5,460 nt of DNA from Desulfovibrio sp. (GCA_003525525.1 DQED01000385.1:1-5460), one strand, 5' to 3'; positions 1 through 5,460 are shown, counted from the stretch's first letter. Translations and numbers: made by a program. The notes: generated from the sequence alone by a model not told the origin.

Positions 1-1
1 C

Positions 2-316
2 GCCGTGTTCGGCTGGCTGCTTGGCGCCTGGGACGAAGGCCCGGCCCGGGCCGCCTGGGGCGCGCTCGCCGCGGACCATCCGCATCTCGGCGCGCATCTC
101 GCCCGGGGGCTGGCTTCCCTGGCCGCGACCCTGCGCCGGGATGCCCGCGCCCATGTCGTGCCCGACACCCGCTTCGCCTTGGGCTTTTCGCCCTGTCTGC
201 GGCCCCTGGCCGGGTTTTTCGAGCGCGTGCTGCAAAACGGCGACGGCGGCGCACCCTCGCGCCTGCGCTGCCTGGCGCTGCTCGAGCGCGTGGCCGCGCT
301 GGTCTCCCACGCCTGA
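2..316 (+). CDS. C-terminal end of an unrecognised protein (5' end outside the window)
   Basis: The frame is open from the left edge (GCC GTG TTC GGC at 2-13) to a TGA at 314-316, giving the last 104 residues of a longer protein; the GTG at 5 is probably an internal codon. The visible part is rich in Ala, Leu and Arg, with motifs such as AWDEGPARAAW and FSPCLRPLAGFFERVL, and has one Cys. It looks like a soluble, mostly helical C-terminal region; I see no membrane segment. Codon use, with strong G/C at third positions, fits the coding genes downstream. I do not recognise the family. In some Desulfovibrio genomes I recall a heptosyltransferase-type gene beside fliK, but nothing visible here confirms that. 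It lies 117 bp upstream of fliK on the same strand, so it could be co-transcribed, although the intergenic repeat and promoter-like sites suggest a separate unit. Confidence 0.7.
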   Translation, partial: AVFGWLLGAWDEGPARAAWGALAADHPHLGAHLARGLASLAATLRRDARAHVVPDTRFALGFSPCLRPLAGFFERVLQNGDGGAPSRLRCLALLERVAALVSHA

Positions 317-347
317 TCCGGGCGGAAAAAAACTCCCTGCCTTCTGC

Positions 348-374
348 TAACTATTCCGGTTAACTTGCCGGAAT
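348..374 (+). promoter_or_regulatory. candidate sigma28 (FliA) promoter upstream of fliK
   Basis: TAACTATT at 348-355 and GCCGGAAT at 367-374 are separated by exactly 11 nt. The enterobacterial sigma28 consensus is TAAAGTTT-N11-GCCGATAA, so the matches are about 6/8 and 5/8 with ideal spacing. It would start transcription near 381, about 50 nt before fliK. The match overlaps a perfect inverted repeat, which may be the real functional element and produce the match by chance. This is a weak candidate. Confidence 0.3.
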
Positions 375-375
375 A
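352..375. repeat. 8-bp perfect inverted repeat between the upstream gene and fliK
   Basis: TATTCCGG at 352-359 is the exact reverse complement of CCGGAATA at 368-375, with an 8-nt spacer that includes GTTAAC. It could be an operator for a dimeric regulator or a hairpin ending the upstream transcript. No T-run follows on the plus strand (the next bases are TTGCCGTTTCG), so it is a poor intrinsic terminator. It sits 36 bp downstream of the stop at 314-316 and 58 bp upstream of the fliK start. Confidence 0.5.
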
Positions 376-391
376 TTGCCGTTTCGTCATT

Positions 392-407
392 TGGAACGGC
401 TCTTGAA
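392..407 (+). promoter_or_regulatory. degenerate sigma54-like promoter just upstream of fliK
   Basis: TGGAACG-GCTC-TTGAA at 392-407 resembles the sigma54 consensus TGGCACG-N4-TTGCW, with the -24 GG intact and correct spacing. The normally conserved C of the -12 GC is an A, which is a serious defect. A start near 418 would leave a leader of about 16 nt containing the Shine-Dalgarno at 422-427. Hook genes are often under sigma54 in polar flagellates, which makes the position sensible, but the sequence match alone is weak. Confidence 0.3.
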
Positions 408-433
408 GAATTCCGGGCGTCAGGAGGTCCGGT

Positions 434-2395
434 ATGCAGATTCTTCCCCTTGTCAACGCACATGACACCTCCTCCGCCAACGGCGGGGGGCTGGACGCCG
501 CGCTGACCAGCCGCAAGTCCGCCCTGTTCGCAAGCCTGCTCGACAACGCTCGGGCCAATGCGACCACCAATACCGCCACGGTTGCGCCGGAAACGGATGC
601 GACCGACAGCCGCGCCGCGACGCCGTCGAAAGCGGGTGCGACGCAGACGGCGCAAAGCGCGACGCGGCAGGATGCGGGTTCCGCCCACAGCGACGACGAC
701 CTCAGGAACCTGCGCATGACCCGGGAAGATCTTGCCGCCCTGCGCGACGATCTCAAGGGGCAGGGATTCTCCGACGACGAGCTGGCCGCCATGGAAACCA
801 AGGTGGACAGCGAATCGGGCATGACCTGGGGCGAGATGATGCAGGCCGTGGAAAAGAAGATTGCCAAGACCGACCAGCCTGCCAAGAAGGAAATTTCCAA
901 CGACGACACCGTCCAGATGCTGGGCCTTTTCGGCAAGCTCGGCTTCACCGCCGAGCAGTCCCAGAAGATGGTCGACGCCCTGGCCGCCGGCGACACCCGG
1001 TCCGTGCTTGCGGCCATCGACGCCAAGGTCGCGGACCATGGCGCCGATGCCTCGGTAAGCCTCGGTTCGAGCGAAATGCAAGCCCTTGGCCGGGCCATGA
1101 ACCTCTCCGACGAAGCGCAGTCGCGCCTGGCCGCGCTGTTCGACAATTCGAGCGCTTCCTCCGGACTTTCCGGCCAGGGCCTGACCTCGGCGTTCAGTTT
1201 GGTGAAAAAGGAACTGCTCGCCCAGCTCCACGAGGAAAACCAGGCCATGGCCGCGTTCCGCCAGTCCGCCGCCAAGGTCATGGACCAGGCCTGGCTGCGC
1301 GAATCGGGCAAGCTCAACGCGGACCTGCACGACGACGACGTGGCCCGCAAGGCCGCCCAGGCCGTGGCCATGGGCGGGGAGAAGAGCGCGCAGAAGAGCG
1401 AAACGCCGACGGCCGCTCCCCGTGGCGTCGATGTCCTCGCCGACGCGCCCAAGCAGGGGGAGGGCGTCGCGACCAAGACAGCCGCCTCTTCCGGGAGTAG
1501 CGCCACGACGGATCTGCATGGCCGGGCCGGAGCCGTGGCCGCCGAACAGGCCGGCCTTGCCGGGCACGCCGAAAACGCCGCGCCGGCCGGACAGACCGTT
1601 GAAACGGGGCATGCGCGCCAGGGCGCGGGCGACAAGACCGCCGCCCAGGCGACCCAGCTTGCCTCCGAACACAACGCCTCCGGCCAGAATGCCGGACAGA
1701 ATGGCCAGAATGGACAGCAGGGCGGCGCGGCGGGCGGCTTCTCCCATCAGACGGGGCAGGAAGGCGCCTGGGCCGAACTGGCGGGAAAGATTCGTATGGA
1801 CAAGGGCGCGGGAACGGTCGCGGGTGCAGCGGCGAACGGCGGAAACGGACAGACCGCGGCGACCATGGCCGCCATGGATGCCGTGAACGGCCAGGCAGCC
1901 GGCAAGGCCGCGGGCAAGCCGTTCGACGCCGCCATGGCCGCCCGTGTGGCGCGTCAGGTCGAGACCGGCATCCTGCGCAACGTCGGCCAGGACGCCAAGC
2001 AGCTCACCCTGGAGCTGACGCCCGAAAACCTCGGCAAGCTGAGCGTCACCCTGACCGTGAAGGACAAGGAAGTCCGCGCCGTCATCGCGGCGGGCAATGC
2101 CGACACCGCGGCCATGCTCAACGAGCAGGCGGCCAAGATCAAGCAGACCCTTGAGGACCAGGGCTTCAAGGTGACCAAGCTCGAAGTGCAGACCGGCATC
2201 GCCAAGGACAACCAGAATGCCTGGCAAAGCCCGGAACAGCACAACATGGCCCGTGAACAGCGCGAATCGGCCGAACGCATGCGTTCCGGCCAGCGCCTGC
2301 TCCAAGGCGGCATGTCCGATTTCAGCGGCGACGTCGACGGCTTCGTGCCGCCTGCGCACGCCGATCGTGCCCAGGGCCTCGATCTTTTCGCCTAA
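434..2395 (+). CDS. fliK: FliK, flagellar hook-length control protein
   Basis: FliK is an exported ruler of the flagellar type III system: its N-terminal part senses hook length and its C-terminal domain acts on the export-gate protein FlhB to switch from hook to filament substrates. The 653-residue product ends with a typical Flg_hook (FliK C-terminal) domain at about residues 500-590, with LTLELTPENLGKL at 524-536 (the LxLxPxxLG-type signature) and the later helix and strand QAAKIKQTLEDQGFKVTKLEV at 565-585. Residues 1-90 are Ser/Thr/Ala-rich and probably disordered. Residues 95-310 are helical with three similar segments, and 315-495 form an Ala/Gly/Gln/Asn-rich linker. The tail 590-653 is hydrophilic. 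There is no Cys, as expected for an exported protein. It is longer than Salmonella FliK (about 405 aa), the extra length being in the variable N-terminal and middle parts. AGGAGG at 422-427, 6 nt before ATG, fixes the start. flgD follows after 15 bp. Confidence 0.93.
   Translation: MQILPLVNAHDTSSANGGGLDAALTSRKSALFASLLDNARANATTNTATVAPETDATDSRAATPSKAGATQTAQSATRQDAGSAHSDDDLRNLRMTREDLAALRDDLKGQGFSDDELAAMETKVDSESGMTWGEMMQAVEKKIAKTDQPAKKEISNDDTVQMLGLFGKLGFTAEQSQKMVDALAAGDTRSVLAAIDAKVADHGADASVSLGSSEMQALGRAMNLSDEAQSRLAALFDNSSASSGLSGQGLTSAFSLVKKELLAQLHEENQAMAAFRQSAAKVMDQAWLRESGKLNADLHDDDVARKAAQAVAMGGEKSAQKSETPTAAPRGVDVLADAPKQGEGVATKTAASSGSSATTDLHGRAGAVAAEQAGLAGHAENAAPAGQTVETGHARQGAGDKTAAQATQLASEHNASGQNAGQNGQNGQQGGAAGGFSHQTGQEGAWAELAGKIRMDKGAGTVAGAAANGGNGQTAATMAAMDAVNGQAAGKAAGKPFDAAMAARVARQVETGILRNVGQDAKQLTLELTPENLGKLSVTLTVKDKEVRAVIAAGNADTAAMLNEQAAKIKQTLEDQGFKVTKLEVQTGIAKDNQNAWQSPEQHNMAREQRESAERMRSGQRLLQGGMSDFSGDVDGFVPPAHADRAQGLDLFA
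1682..1738 (+). repeat. low-complexity GQN repeat inside fliK
   Basis: A run of imperfect GGCCAGAAT / GGACAGAAT units encodes G417 to G435 of FliK (GQNAGQNGQNGQQGG followed by AAGG). It lies in the flexible linker before the C-terminal domain. Such repeats can gain or lose units by slippage, and in-frame changes would alter the length of the linker. All units visible here keep the frame. Confidence 0.75.
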
Positions 2396-2410
2396 CGTGG
2401 GGAGAACGCC

Positions 2411-3109
2411 ATGAGCTACATCAACAGCCTTCTCGGCAACAGCGGCAGTTCCGGCTCGTCCTCGTCCACGACGAAGACCAAATCCCTGGGGCAGGACGCC
2501 TTCCTGCAACTGCTCGTCACCCAGCTGCAGCACCAGAACCCGCTGAGCCCCATGGACGACAAGGAATTCGTGGCCGAACTCGCCCAGTTCTCGAGCCTGG
2601 AGCAGCTCACCGAAATCAACACCGGCATCGGGAACCTCGCCTCCATCGGCGAAACCCAGCAGCTCATGGGCGCGGTCAACTTCATCGGCAAGAAGATCGA
2701 AGCCACGGGCTCGGCCGTGGGCCTCACCAGCGGCAAGGCCACCGCCGTGACCTTCACCCTGCCCAAGGACTCGGAAACCTGCCTGGTCAACGTCCTCGAC
2801 AGTGCGGGGCAGACCGTGCGCACCGTGGACCTCGGCGCCACCAAGGCCGGGGAGGTCGAATTCACCTGGGATGGCAAGGATTACAACGGCAACGTCATGA
2901 AAGACGGCCAGTACCAGGTGGCGATGACCGCCACCGACGCCGACAGCAACGTCATGAAGGCCACTTCGACCATGACCGGTACGGTGACCGGCATCAAGCA
3001 GGAAAAGGGCGCGTATTACCTGGATATCGGTCACGACAGGTACGTGGCCTTCACGGACATCACCAACGTCATCAATGAAACGTCGAGCTCAAGCGATAAG
3101 GGTTCCTGA
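2411..3109 (+). CDS. flgD: FlgD, flagellar hook assembly (hook-cap) protein
   Basis: FlgD forms the cap at the tip of the growing hook under which FlgE subunits polymerise; it is exported and later displaced. The 232-residue product is of normal family length. After a Ser/Gly-rich start (residues 9-21), the conserved FlgD N-terminal domain is clear at about 25-77, with LGQDAFLQLLVTQLQHQNPL at 26-45 and DDKEFVAELAQFSSLEQL at 49-66. The FlgD Ig-like part follows, with the diagnostic FTWDGKDYNG at 151-160 and DGQYQVAMTATD at 165-176. A Tudor-like part is made from flanking segments around 85-110 and 190-222. A single Cys is at 124. The ATG is 6 nt after GGGGAG (2399-2404). It lies 15 bp after fliK and 34 bp before flgE. 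No flbD or other small gene separates it from flgE, unlike some other phyla. Confidence 0.96.
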   Translation: MSYINSLLGNSGSSGSSSSTTKTKSLGQDAFLQLLVTQLQHQNPLSPMDDKEFVAELAQFSSLEQLTEINTGIGNLASIGETQQLMGAVNFIGKKIEATGSAVGLTSGKATAVTFTLPKDSETCLVNVLDSAGQTVRTVDLGATKAGEVEFTWDGKDYNGNVMKDGQYQVAMTATDADSNVMKATSTMTGTVTGIKQEKGAYYLDIGHDRYVAFTDITNVINETSSSSDKGS

Positions 3110-3143
3110 GCTGCGCCGGGCATAGACGCAAAGGGGGAATACT

Positions 3144-4802
3144 ATGGGAGTCGGACTTGGAACAGCGATGTGGTCGGGTGTTTCCGGCCTGCAGGCGAAC
3201 TCGACGCGGATGACCACCATCGGCAACAATTTGTCCAATACCAACACGATCGGCTTCAAGGGCGCGCGTGCGGACTTCATGGACCTCATGAGCGCCACCA
3301 TCGGCACCGCCGCCGGCGTGGGCCAGGTCGGTCGCGGCGTGCGCGTGGGCGCCATCGTCAACGACTTTTCCCAGGGCGGCCTGGAAACGACCAGCGAAAA
3401 CCTGGACATGGCCATCAGCGGCAACGGCTTCTTCATGGTCAAGCAGAAGAGCCAGGTCGGGTCCAACGGCAAGATGCTCAACACCGGCAACACCACGAAC
3501 TACTACACCCGGGCCGGCGACTTCAGCTTCGACAAGAGCGGCTATCTCACCACGCCCACGGGCCTTGCCGTGCAGGGCTGGAAGGTGGACCAGAACAAGA
3601 TCGATTCCGCCACGGCCTCGGGCACGACGCTCAGCCAGACTCCGGTCGCGGGAGAAATCCAGGACATCGTGCTGGATTCCTACTCCAGTCCGGCCAAGGC
3701 CACCACCGGCGTCACGGTCATCACCAACCTGGATTCCGACTCCAAGGGCGCCGCCACCCGCAATCCCGCGAACAACGACTATTTCTACACCATGAGCAAG
3801 AGCTGGGACGGTACGACAAGCCCGGCCATGTCTTCGGACAACTACACCTACCAGACCACGCTCAAGGTGTACGACGCCAACGGCTCGCCCCATGTCCTGA
3901 CCACGTATTACGACAAGGTCATGCGGGACAACGGCAGCGAGTACTGGGAGTACGCCGTGACCTGCGATCCCTCCGAGGACGGGCGGAAGGACGCCAACGG
4001 CGCGGCCCTCTATCCGAACTCCAAGGAAGCGGGCCTGCTCATGGTCGGCACCATGACCTTCGATTCCTCGGGGTCCATGACGAACATGAGCTCCTATTCG
4101 CTGACCAGCGCGTACACCAACGCCGCGACTTTCGATCCGGCCGACTGGGGCGTTGCCCAGACCTCCAACGGCTATCCCACGTTCACGGCGAACTTCAAGG
4201 GCGTCTCCAACGCGAGCTTCACCGACCAGGCCAATGCGACCCCGATTACCCTCAACCTGGGCATGCGCAACATGAGCGGCTTCACCGACCCCACGGGCAC
4301 CGGCAACCTGTCCGGCGTCACGCAGAACAACCCCGCCACCCTGGCCTACTTCGATCCGGCGACGCTCAAGATCAACAGCAACGTCACCACCAACTACGCG
4401 ACGTCCTCCTCCACCGTGTTCAGCTCGCAAAACGGCTACACCGCGGGCCTGCTCACCAGCGTCTCCGTGGACGCCAACGGCGTGCTCACCGGCAGCTTCT
4501 CCAACGGACAGACGCTCCAGCTGTGGGTGCTGGCCCTGTCCAATTTCACCAACCTCCAGGGCCTCAGCCGCGAGGGGAACAACCTCTACAAGGCCACCCT
4601 CGAGTCGGGGCAGGGCACCACCAACCGGGCCAACTCCGGTTCCGTGGGCTCGGTCTCCGGCAACACCCTCGAATCGTCCAACGTGGACATGGCCACGGAG
4701 ATGGTGAACATGATCGTGACCCAGCGCGGCTTCGAAGCCAACAGCAAGACGATCACCACCGTGGACTCCATGCTCTCCGAGGTCATCCAGCTCAAGCGCT
4801 AA
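3144..4802 (+). CDS. flgE: FlgE, flagellar hook protein
   Basis: FlgE polymerises into the hook, the curved universal joint linking rod and filament; it is exported by the flagellar type III apparatus and assembled under FlgD. The N-terminus shows the flagellar rod/hook signature, MWSGVSGLQANSTRM at 9-23 and NNLSNTNTIGFK at 28-39, followed by GVGQVGRGVRVGAIVNDFSQG (58-78) and DMAISGNGFFMV (88-99). The middle (about 175-430) is the surface-exposed D2-type region, rich in Thr, Ser, Asn and Tyr. The D1 return segment GYTAGLLTSVSVDANGVLTG is at 431-450 and the basal-body C-terminal domain covers about 507-552 (MVNMIVTQRGFEANSKTI at 520-537). At 552 residues it is larger than Salmonella FlgE (about 400 aa), the excess being in the exposed domains. 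The single Cys is C274. GGGGGA at 3133-3138 lies 5 nt before ATG. A terminator hairpin starts 23 bp after the TAA. Confidence 0.96.
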   Translation: MGVGLGTAMWSGVSGLQANSTRMTTIGNNLSNTNTIGFKGARADFMDLMSATIGTAAGVGQVGRGVRVGAIVNDFSQGGLETTSENLDMAISGNGFFMVKQKSQVGSNGKMLNTGNTTNYYTRAGDFSFDKSGYLTTPTGLAVQGWKVDQNKIDSATASGTTLSQTPVAGEIQDIVLDSYSSPAKATTGVTVITNLDSDSKGAATRNPANNDYFYTMSKSWDGTTSPAMSSDNYTYQTTLKVYDANGSPHVLTTYYDKVMRDNGSEYWEYAVTCDPSEDGRKDANGAALYPNSKEAGLLMVGTMTFDSSGSMTNMSSYSLTSAYTNAATFDPADWGVAQTSNGYPTFTANFKGVSNASFTDQANATPITLNLGMRNMSGFTDPTGTGNLSGVTQNNPATLAYFDPATLKINSNVTTNYATSSSTVFSSQNGYTAGLLTSVSVDANGVLTGSFSNGQTLQLWVLALSNFTNLQGLSREGNNLYKATLESGQGTTNRANSGSVGSVSGNTLESSNVDMATEMVNMIVTQRGFEANSKTITTVDSMLSEVIQLKR

Positions 4803-4825
4803 CGCCGCATTCCCCCGGATGCGCC

Positions 4826-4857
4826 AAGGCCGCCCCCCGCACGGGAGGCGGCCTTTT
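4826..4857 (+). terminator. intrinsic terminator after flgE
   Basis: AAGGCCGCC at 4826-4834 and GGCGGCCTT at 4847-4855 form a perfect 9-bp GC-rich stem. The 12-nt loop could close further by CCC/GGG pairing. The 3' arm runs into TTTT at 4854-4857. The site is 23 bp past the flgE stop, so it probably ends the fliK-flgD-flgE transcript. The T-run is short, so read-through towards the flagellin gene is possible. Confidence 0.8.
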
Positions 4858-4946
4858 CATTTGCGGCCGCGGAAAACTTTGCAGGCGCGACCGGCCGGGG
4901 CCGTCGCCTCAGACCGCGAAAGCGGGGAGTTTGGCGCTCCGCGCGG
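4858..4946. other. GC-rich spacer between terminator and flagellin promoter
   Basis: I see no gene here: a frame overlapping flgE stays open through it, but that is a shadow. Small self-complementary stretches are present, such as GCGAC(C)GGCC at 4887-4896 against GGCCGTCGC at 4899-4907, and CCGC-GAAA-GCGG at 4914-4925 (a four-bp stem with a GNRA-type loop). In DNA this rich in G and C such short matches are expected by chance. Activator sites for the downstream sigma54 promoter would fall in this stretch, but I cannot identify one. Confidence 0.4.
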
Positions 4947-4973
4947 TAGAATTTGCCTAAGGGGTGCCGAAAG
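4947..4973 (+). promoter_or_regulatory. candidate sigma28 (FliA) promoter for flagellin
   Basis: TAGAATTT at 4947-4954, an exact 11-nt spacer, then GCCGAAAG at 4966-4973. Compared with TAAAGTTT-N11-GCCGATAA this is 6/8 at both elements, with the GCCGA core intact. Transcription would start near 4980, leaving a leader of about 100 nt that would contain the palindrome and the sigma54 site. Flagellin genes are classic sigma28 targets, so both sequence and context support this. Confidence 0.55.
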
Positions 4974-4993
4974 TTATCGCAACAGCATGATAT

Positions 4994-5008
4994 AAAAGAT
5001 TATCTTTT
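4994..5008. repeat. 15-bp AT-rich palindrome upstream of the flagellin sigma54 promoter
   Basis: AAAAGAT-T-ATCTTTT is a perfect 7-bp inverted repeat around one base, in an AT-rich island (about 4989-5012) within very GC-rich DNA. It ends 3 bp before the -24 element of the sigma54 site and 20 bp after the sigma28 -10 element. It could be an operator, a bendable or IHF-type site, or simply an easily melted tract. Which one is not visible from sequence. Confidence 0.55.
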
Positions 5009-5011
5009 GCT

Positions 5012-5027
5012 TGGTACGACTTGTGCT
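5012..5027 (+). promoter_or_regulatory. sigma54 (RpoN) promoter for flagellin
   Basis: TGGTACG-ACTT-GTGCT fits the sigma54 consensus TGGCACG-N4-TTGCW. The invariant GG (5013-5014) and GC (5025-5026) are exactly 10 nt apart, and the CG at 5017-5018 also matches. The predicted start is about 5038, leaving a leader of about 40 nt. Sigma54 promoters need an AAA+ activator (FlrC/FlgR type) bound upstream; its site is not identified here. Confidence 0.7.
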
Positions 5028-5039
5028 TGATGAGGGAAA

Positions 5040-5073
5040 AACCAACAAGGAACGTCTGGTTGCAACAAGGAGG
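5040..5073 (+). promoter_or_regulatory. flagellin 5' leader: direct repeat, GGA hairpin and Shine-Dalgarno, CsrA-like layout
   Basis: CAACAAGGA occurs twice, at 5043-5051 and 5063-5071, 20 bp apart; the second copy runs into the strong Shine-Dalgarno AAGGAGG (5067-5073), 5 nt before the ATG. The first copy can sit in a small hairpin: AACCA (5040-5044) pairs with TGGTT (5057-5061), and AC (5045-5046) with GT (5054-5055), which exposes AAGGAAC in the loop. A GGA in a hairpin loop plus a second GGA in the Shine-Dalgarno is the known two-site layout of CsrA on Bacillus subtilis hag mRNA. The repeats are seen directly; the CsrA role is inferred. Confidence 0.45.
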
Positions 5074-5078
5074 TTTTT

Positions 5079-5460
5079 ATGTCCCTGGTCATCAATCACA
5101 ACATGATGGCGATGAACGCCTCAAGAAATTTGTCCAATTCGTACGGCGCCCTGGCGACGTCGACCAGGCGTCTTTCTTCGGGCCTGCGCATCACCACCGC
5201 CGCCGATGATGCGGCGGGCCTGGCCATTCGCGAACTCATGCGGTCGGATATTTCCACGCTCAACCAGGGCGTGCGCAACGCCAACGACGCCATCTCCATG
5301 ATCCAGACGGCGGACGGCGCGCTCCAGGTCGTGGACGAAAAGCTCATCCGCATGAAGGAACTGGCCGAACAGGCGGCCACCGGCACCTACACCTCGGACC
5401 AGCGCCTCATCATCGATTCGGAATACCAGGCCATGGCCTCGGAAATCACCCGAATCGCCA
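5079..5460 (+). CDS. fliC: flagellin, N-terminal part (3' end outside the window)
   Basis: This encodes the filament subunit, exported by the flagellar type III system and polymerised beyond the hook and hook-associated proteins. The first 127 residues are visible and the frame is open to the right edge. They form the conserved flagellin N-terminal D0/D1 coiled-coil region: SLVINHNMMAMNASRNL (2-18), RRLSSGLRITTAADDAAGLA (30-49), NANDAISMIQTADGAL (67-82), IRMKELAEQAATGTY (90-104) and DSEYQAMASEITRIA (113-127). No Cys or signal peptide is present, as expected. AAGGAGG 5 nt before the ATG fixes the start. It is separated from flgE by a terminator and has its own sigma28- and sigma54-like promoters, so it is a separate, late and highly expressed unit. 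In this group the gene is also called flaB or hag; several flagellin copies per genome are possible, and which one this is cannot be told. Confidence 0.95.
   Translation, partial: MSLVINHNMMAMNASRNLSNSYGALATSTRRLSSGLRITTAADDAAGLAIRELMRSDISTLNQGVRNANDAISMIQTADGALQVVDEKLIRMKELAEQAATGTYTSDQRLIIDSEYQAMASEITRIA

Noticed and set aside
326..332. Run of seven A residues that would be a T-run on the minus strand, as in a terminator
   Set aside because: No stable hairpin lies directly beside it, and no minus-strand gene ends here. The inverted repeat at 352-375 is about 19 bp away.
347..3034. Very long open frame on the minus strand (895 codons) opposite fliK and flgD
   Set aside because: It is antisense to two clearly conserved genes. 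Its product is a low-complexity Gly/His/Arg/Val/Leu string of the kind produced by reading GC-rich codons backwards, with no recognisable domain.
3072..4430. Minus-strand open frame of 452 codons opposite flgE
   Set aside because: Same antisense effect of high-GC codon use; the sense strand encodes an unmistakable FlgE.
4914..4925. CCGC-GAAA-GCGG hairpin as a possible structured RNA or riboswitch element
   Set aside because: The stem is only 4 bp in very GC-rich DNA, no larger conserved fold is visible, and it lies upstream of both predicted flagellin transcription starts.
3170..4960. Plus-strand open frame of 596 codons in another frame over flgE
   Set aside because: It is rich in His, Gln, Arg and Gly without domains, overlaps all of flgE, and runs through the terminator hairpin. 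It is a frame shadow.
5021..5209. Short plus-strand frame starting before the flagellin gene
   Set aside because: It overlaps the sigma54 -12 region and the flagellin start in another frame, and its product has no recognisable features.
1..5460. CRISPR arrays, insertion sequences, tRNA/rRNA genes, phage or defence genes
   Set aside because: Nothing in the sequence supports any of these. Apart from the partial unknown gene at the left edge, the window is an ordinary flagellar hook and filament locus with uniform coding style.

Overview
This 5.46 kb window is a flagellar hook and filament locus from a GC-rich bacterium. The protein sequences, especially the flagellin N-terminus (MSLVINHNMMAMNASRNL, then RLSSGLRITTAADDAAGLAI), look most like Desulfovibrio-type sulfate reducers (Desulfovibrionaceae). 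That placement is from remembered family resemblance, not a database search.

Layout: (1) 2-316 is the 3' end of an unrecognised gene. (2) 317-433 is a short intergenic region with an 8-bp perfect inverted repeat and two weak promoter-like matches, one sigma28-like and one sigma54-like. (3) 434-4802 holds three closely spaced co-directional genes: fliK (hook-length control), flgD (hook cap) and flgE (hook protein). The gaps are 15 and 34 bp and each gene has its own Shine-Dalgarno sequence, so this is very probably one operon. (4) A GC-rich hairpin with a short T-run at 4826-4857 ends that unit. (5) The 276-bp gap 4803-5078 also carries, in order, a good sigma28-like promoter, a 15-bp palindrome, a well-formed sigma54 promoter (GG-N10-GC), and a leader with a direct repeat and a hairpin presenting GGA upstream of the Shine-Dalgarno. 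(6) 5079 to the right edge is the first 127 codons of a flagellin gene.

How the genes fit together: FlgD caps the growing hook so that FlgE can polymerise. FliK is exported, measures hook length, and its C-terminal domain switches the export gate from hook to filament substrates. Flagellin is the main later substrate. The order fliK-flgD-flgE-(terminator)-flagellin therefore follows assembly order, with the late, high-output flagellin on its own promoter region.

I found no unknown system, mobile element, CRISPR array or RNA gene. The parts that merit a closer look are regulatory (tandem sigma28/sigma54 promoters, the palindrome, and a CsrA-like leader for flagellin) and an apparent threefold helical repeat in the N-terminal half of FliK.
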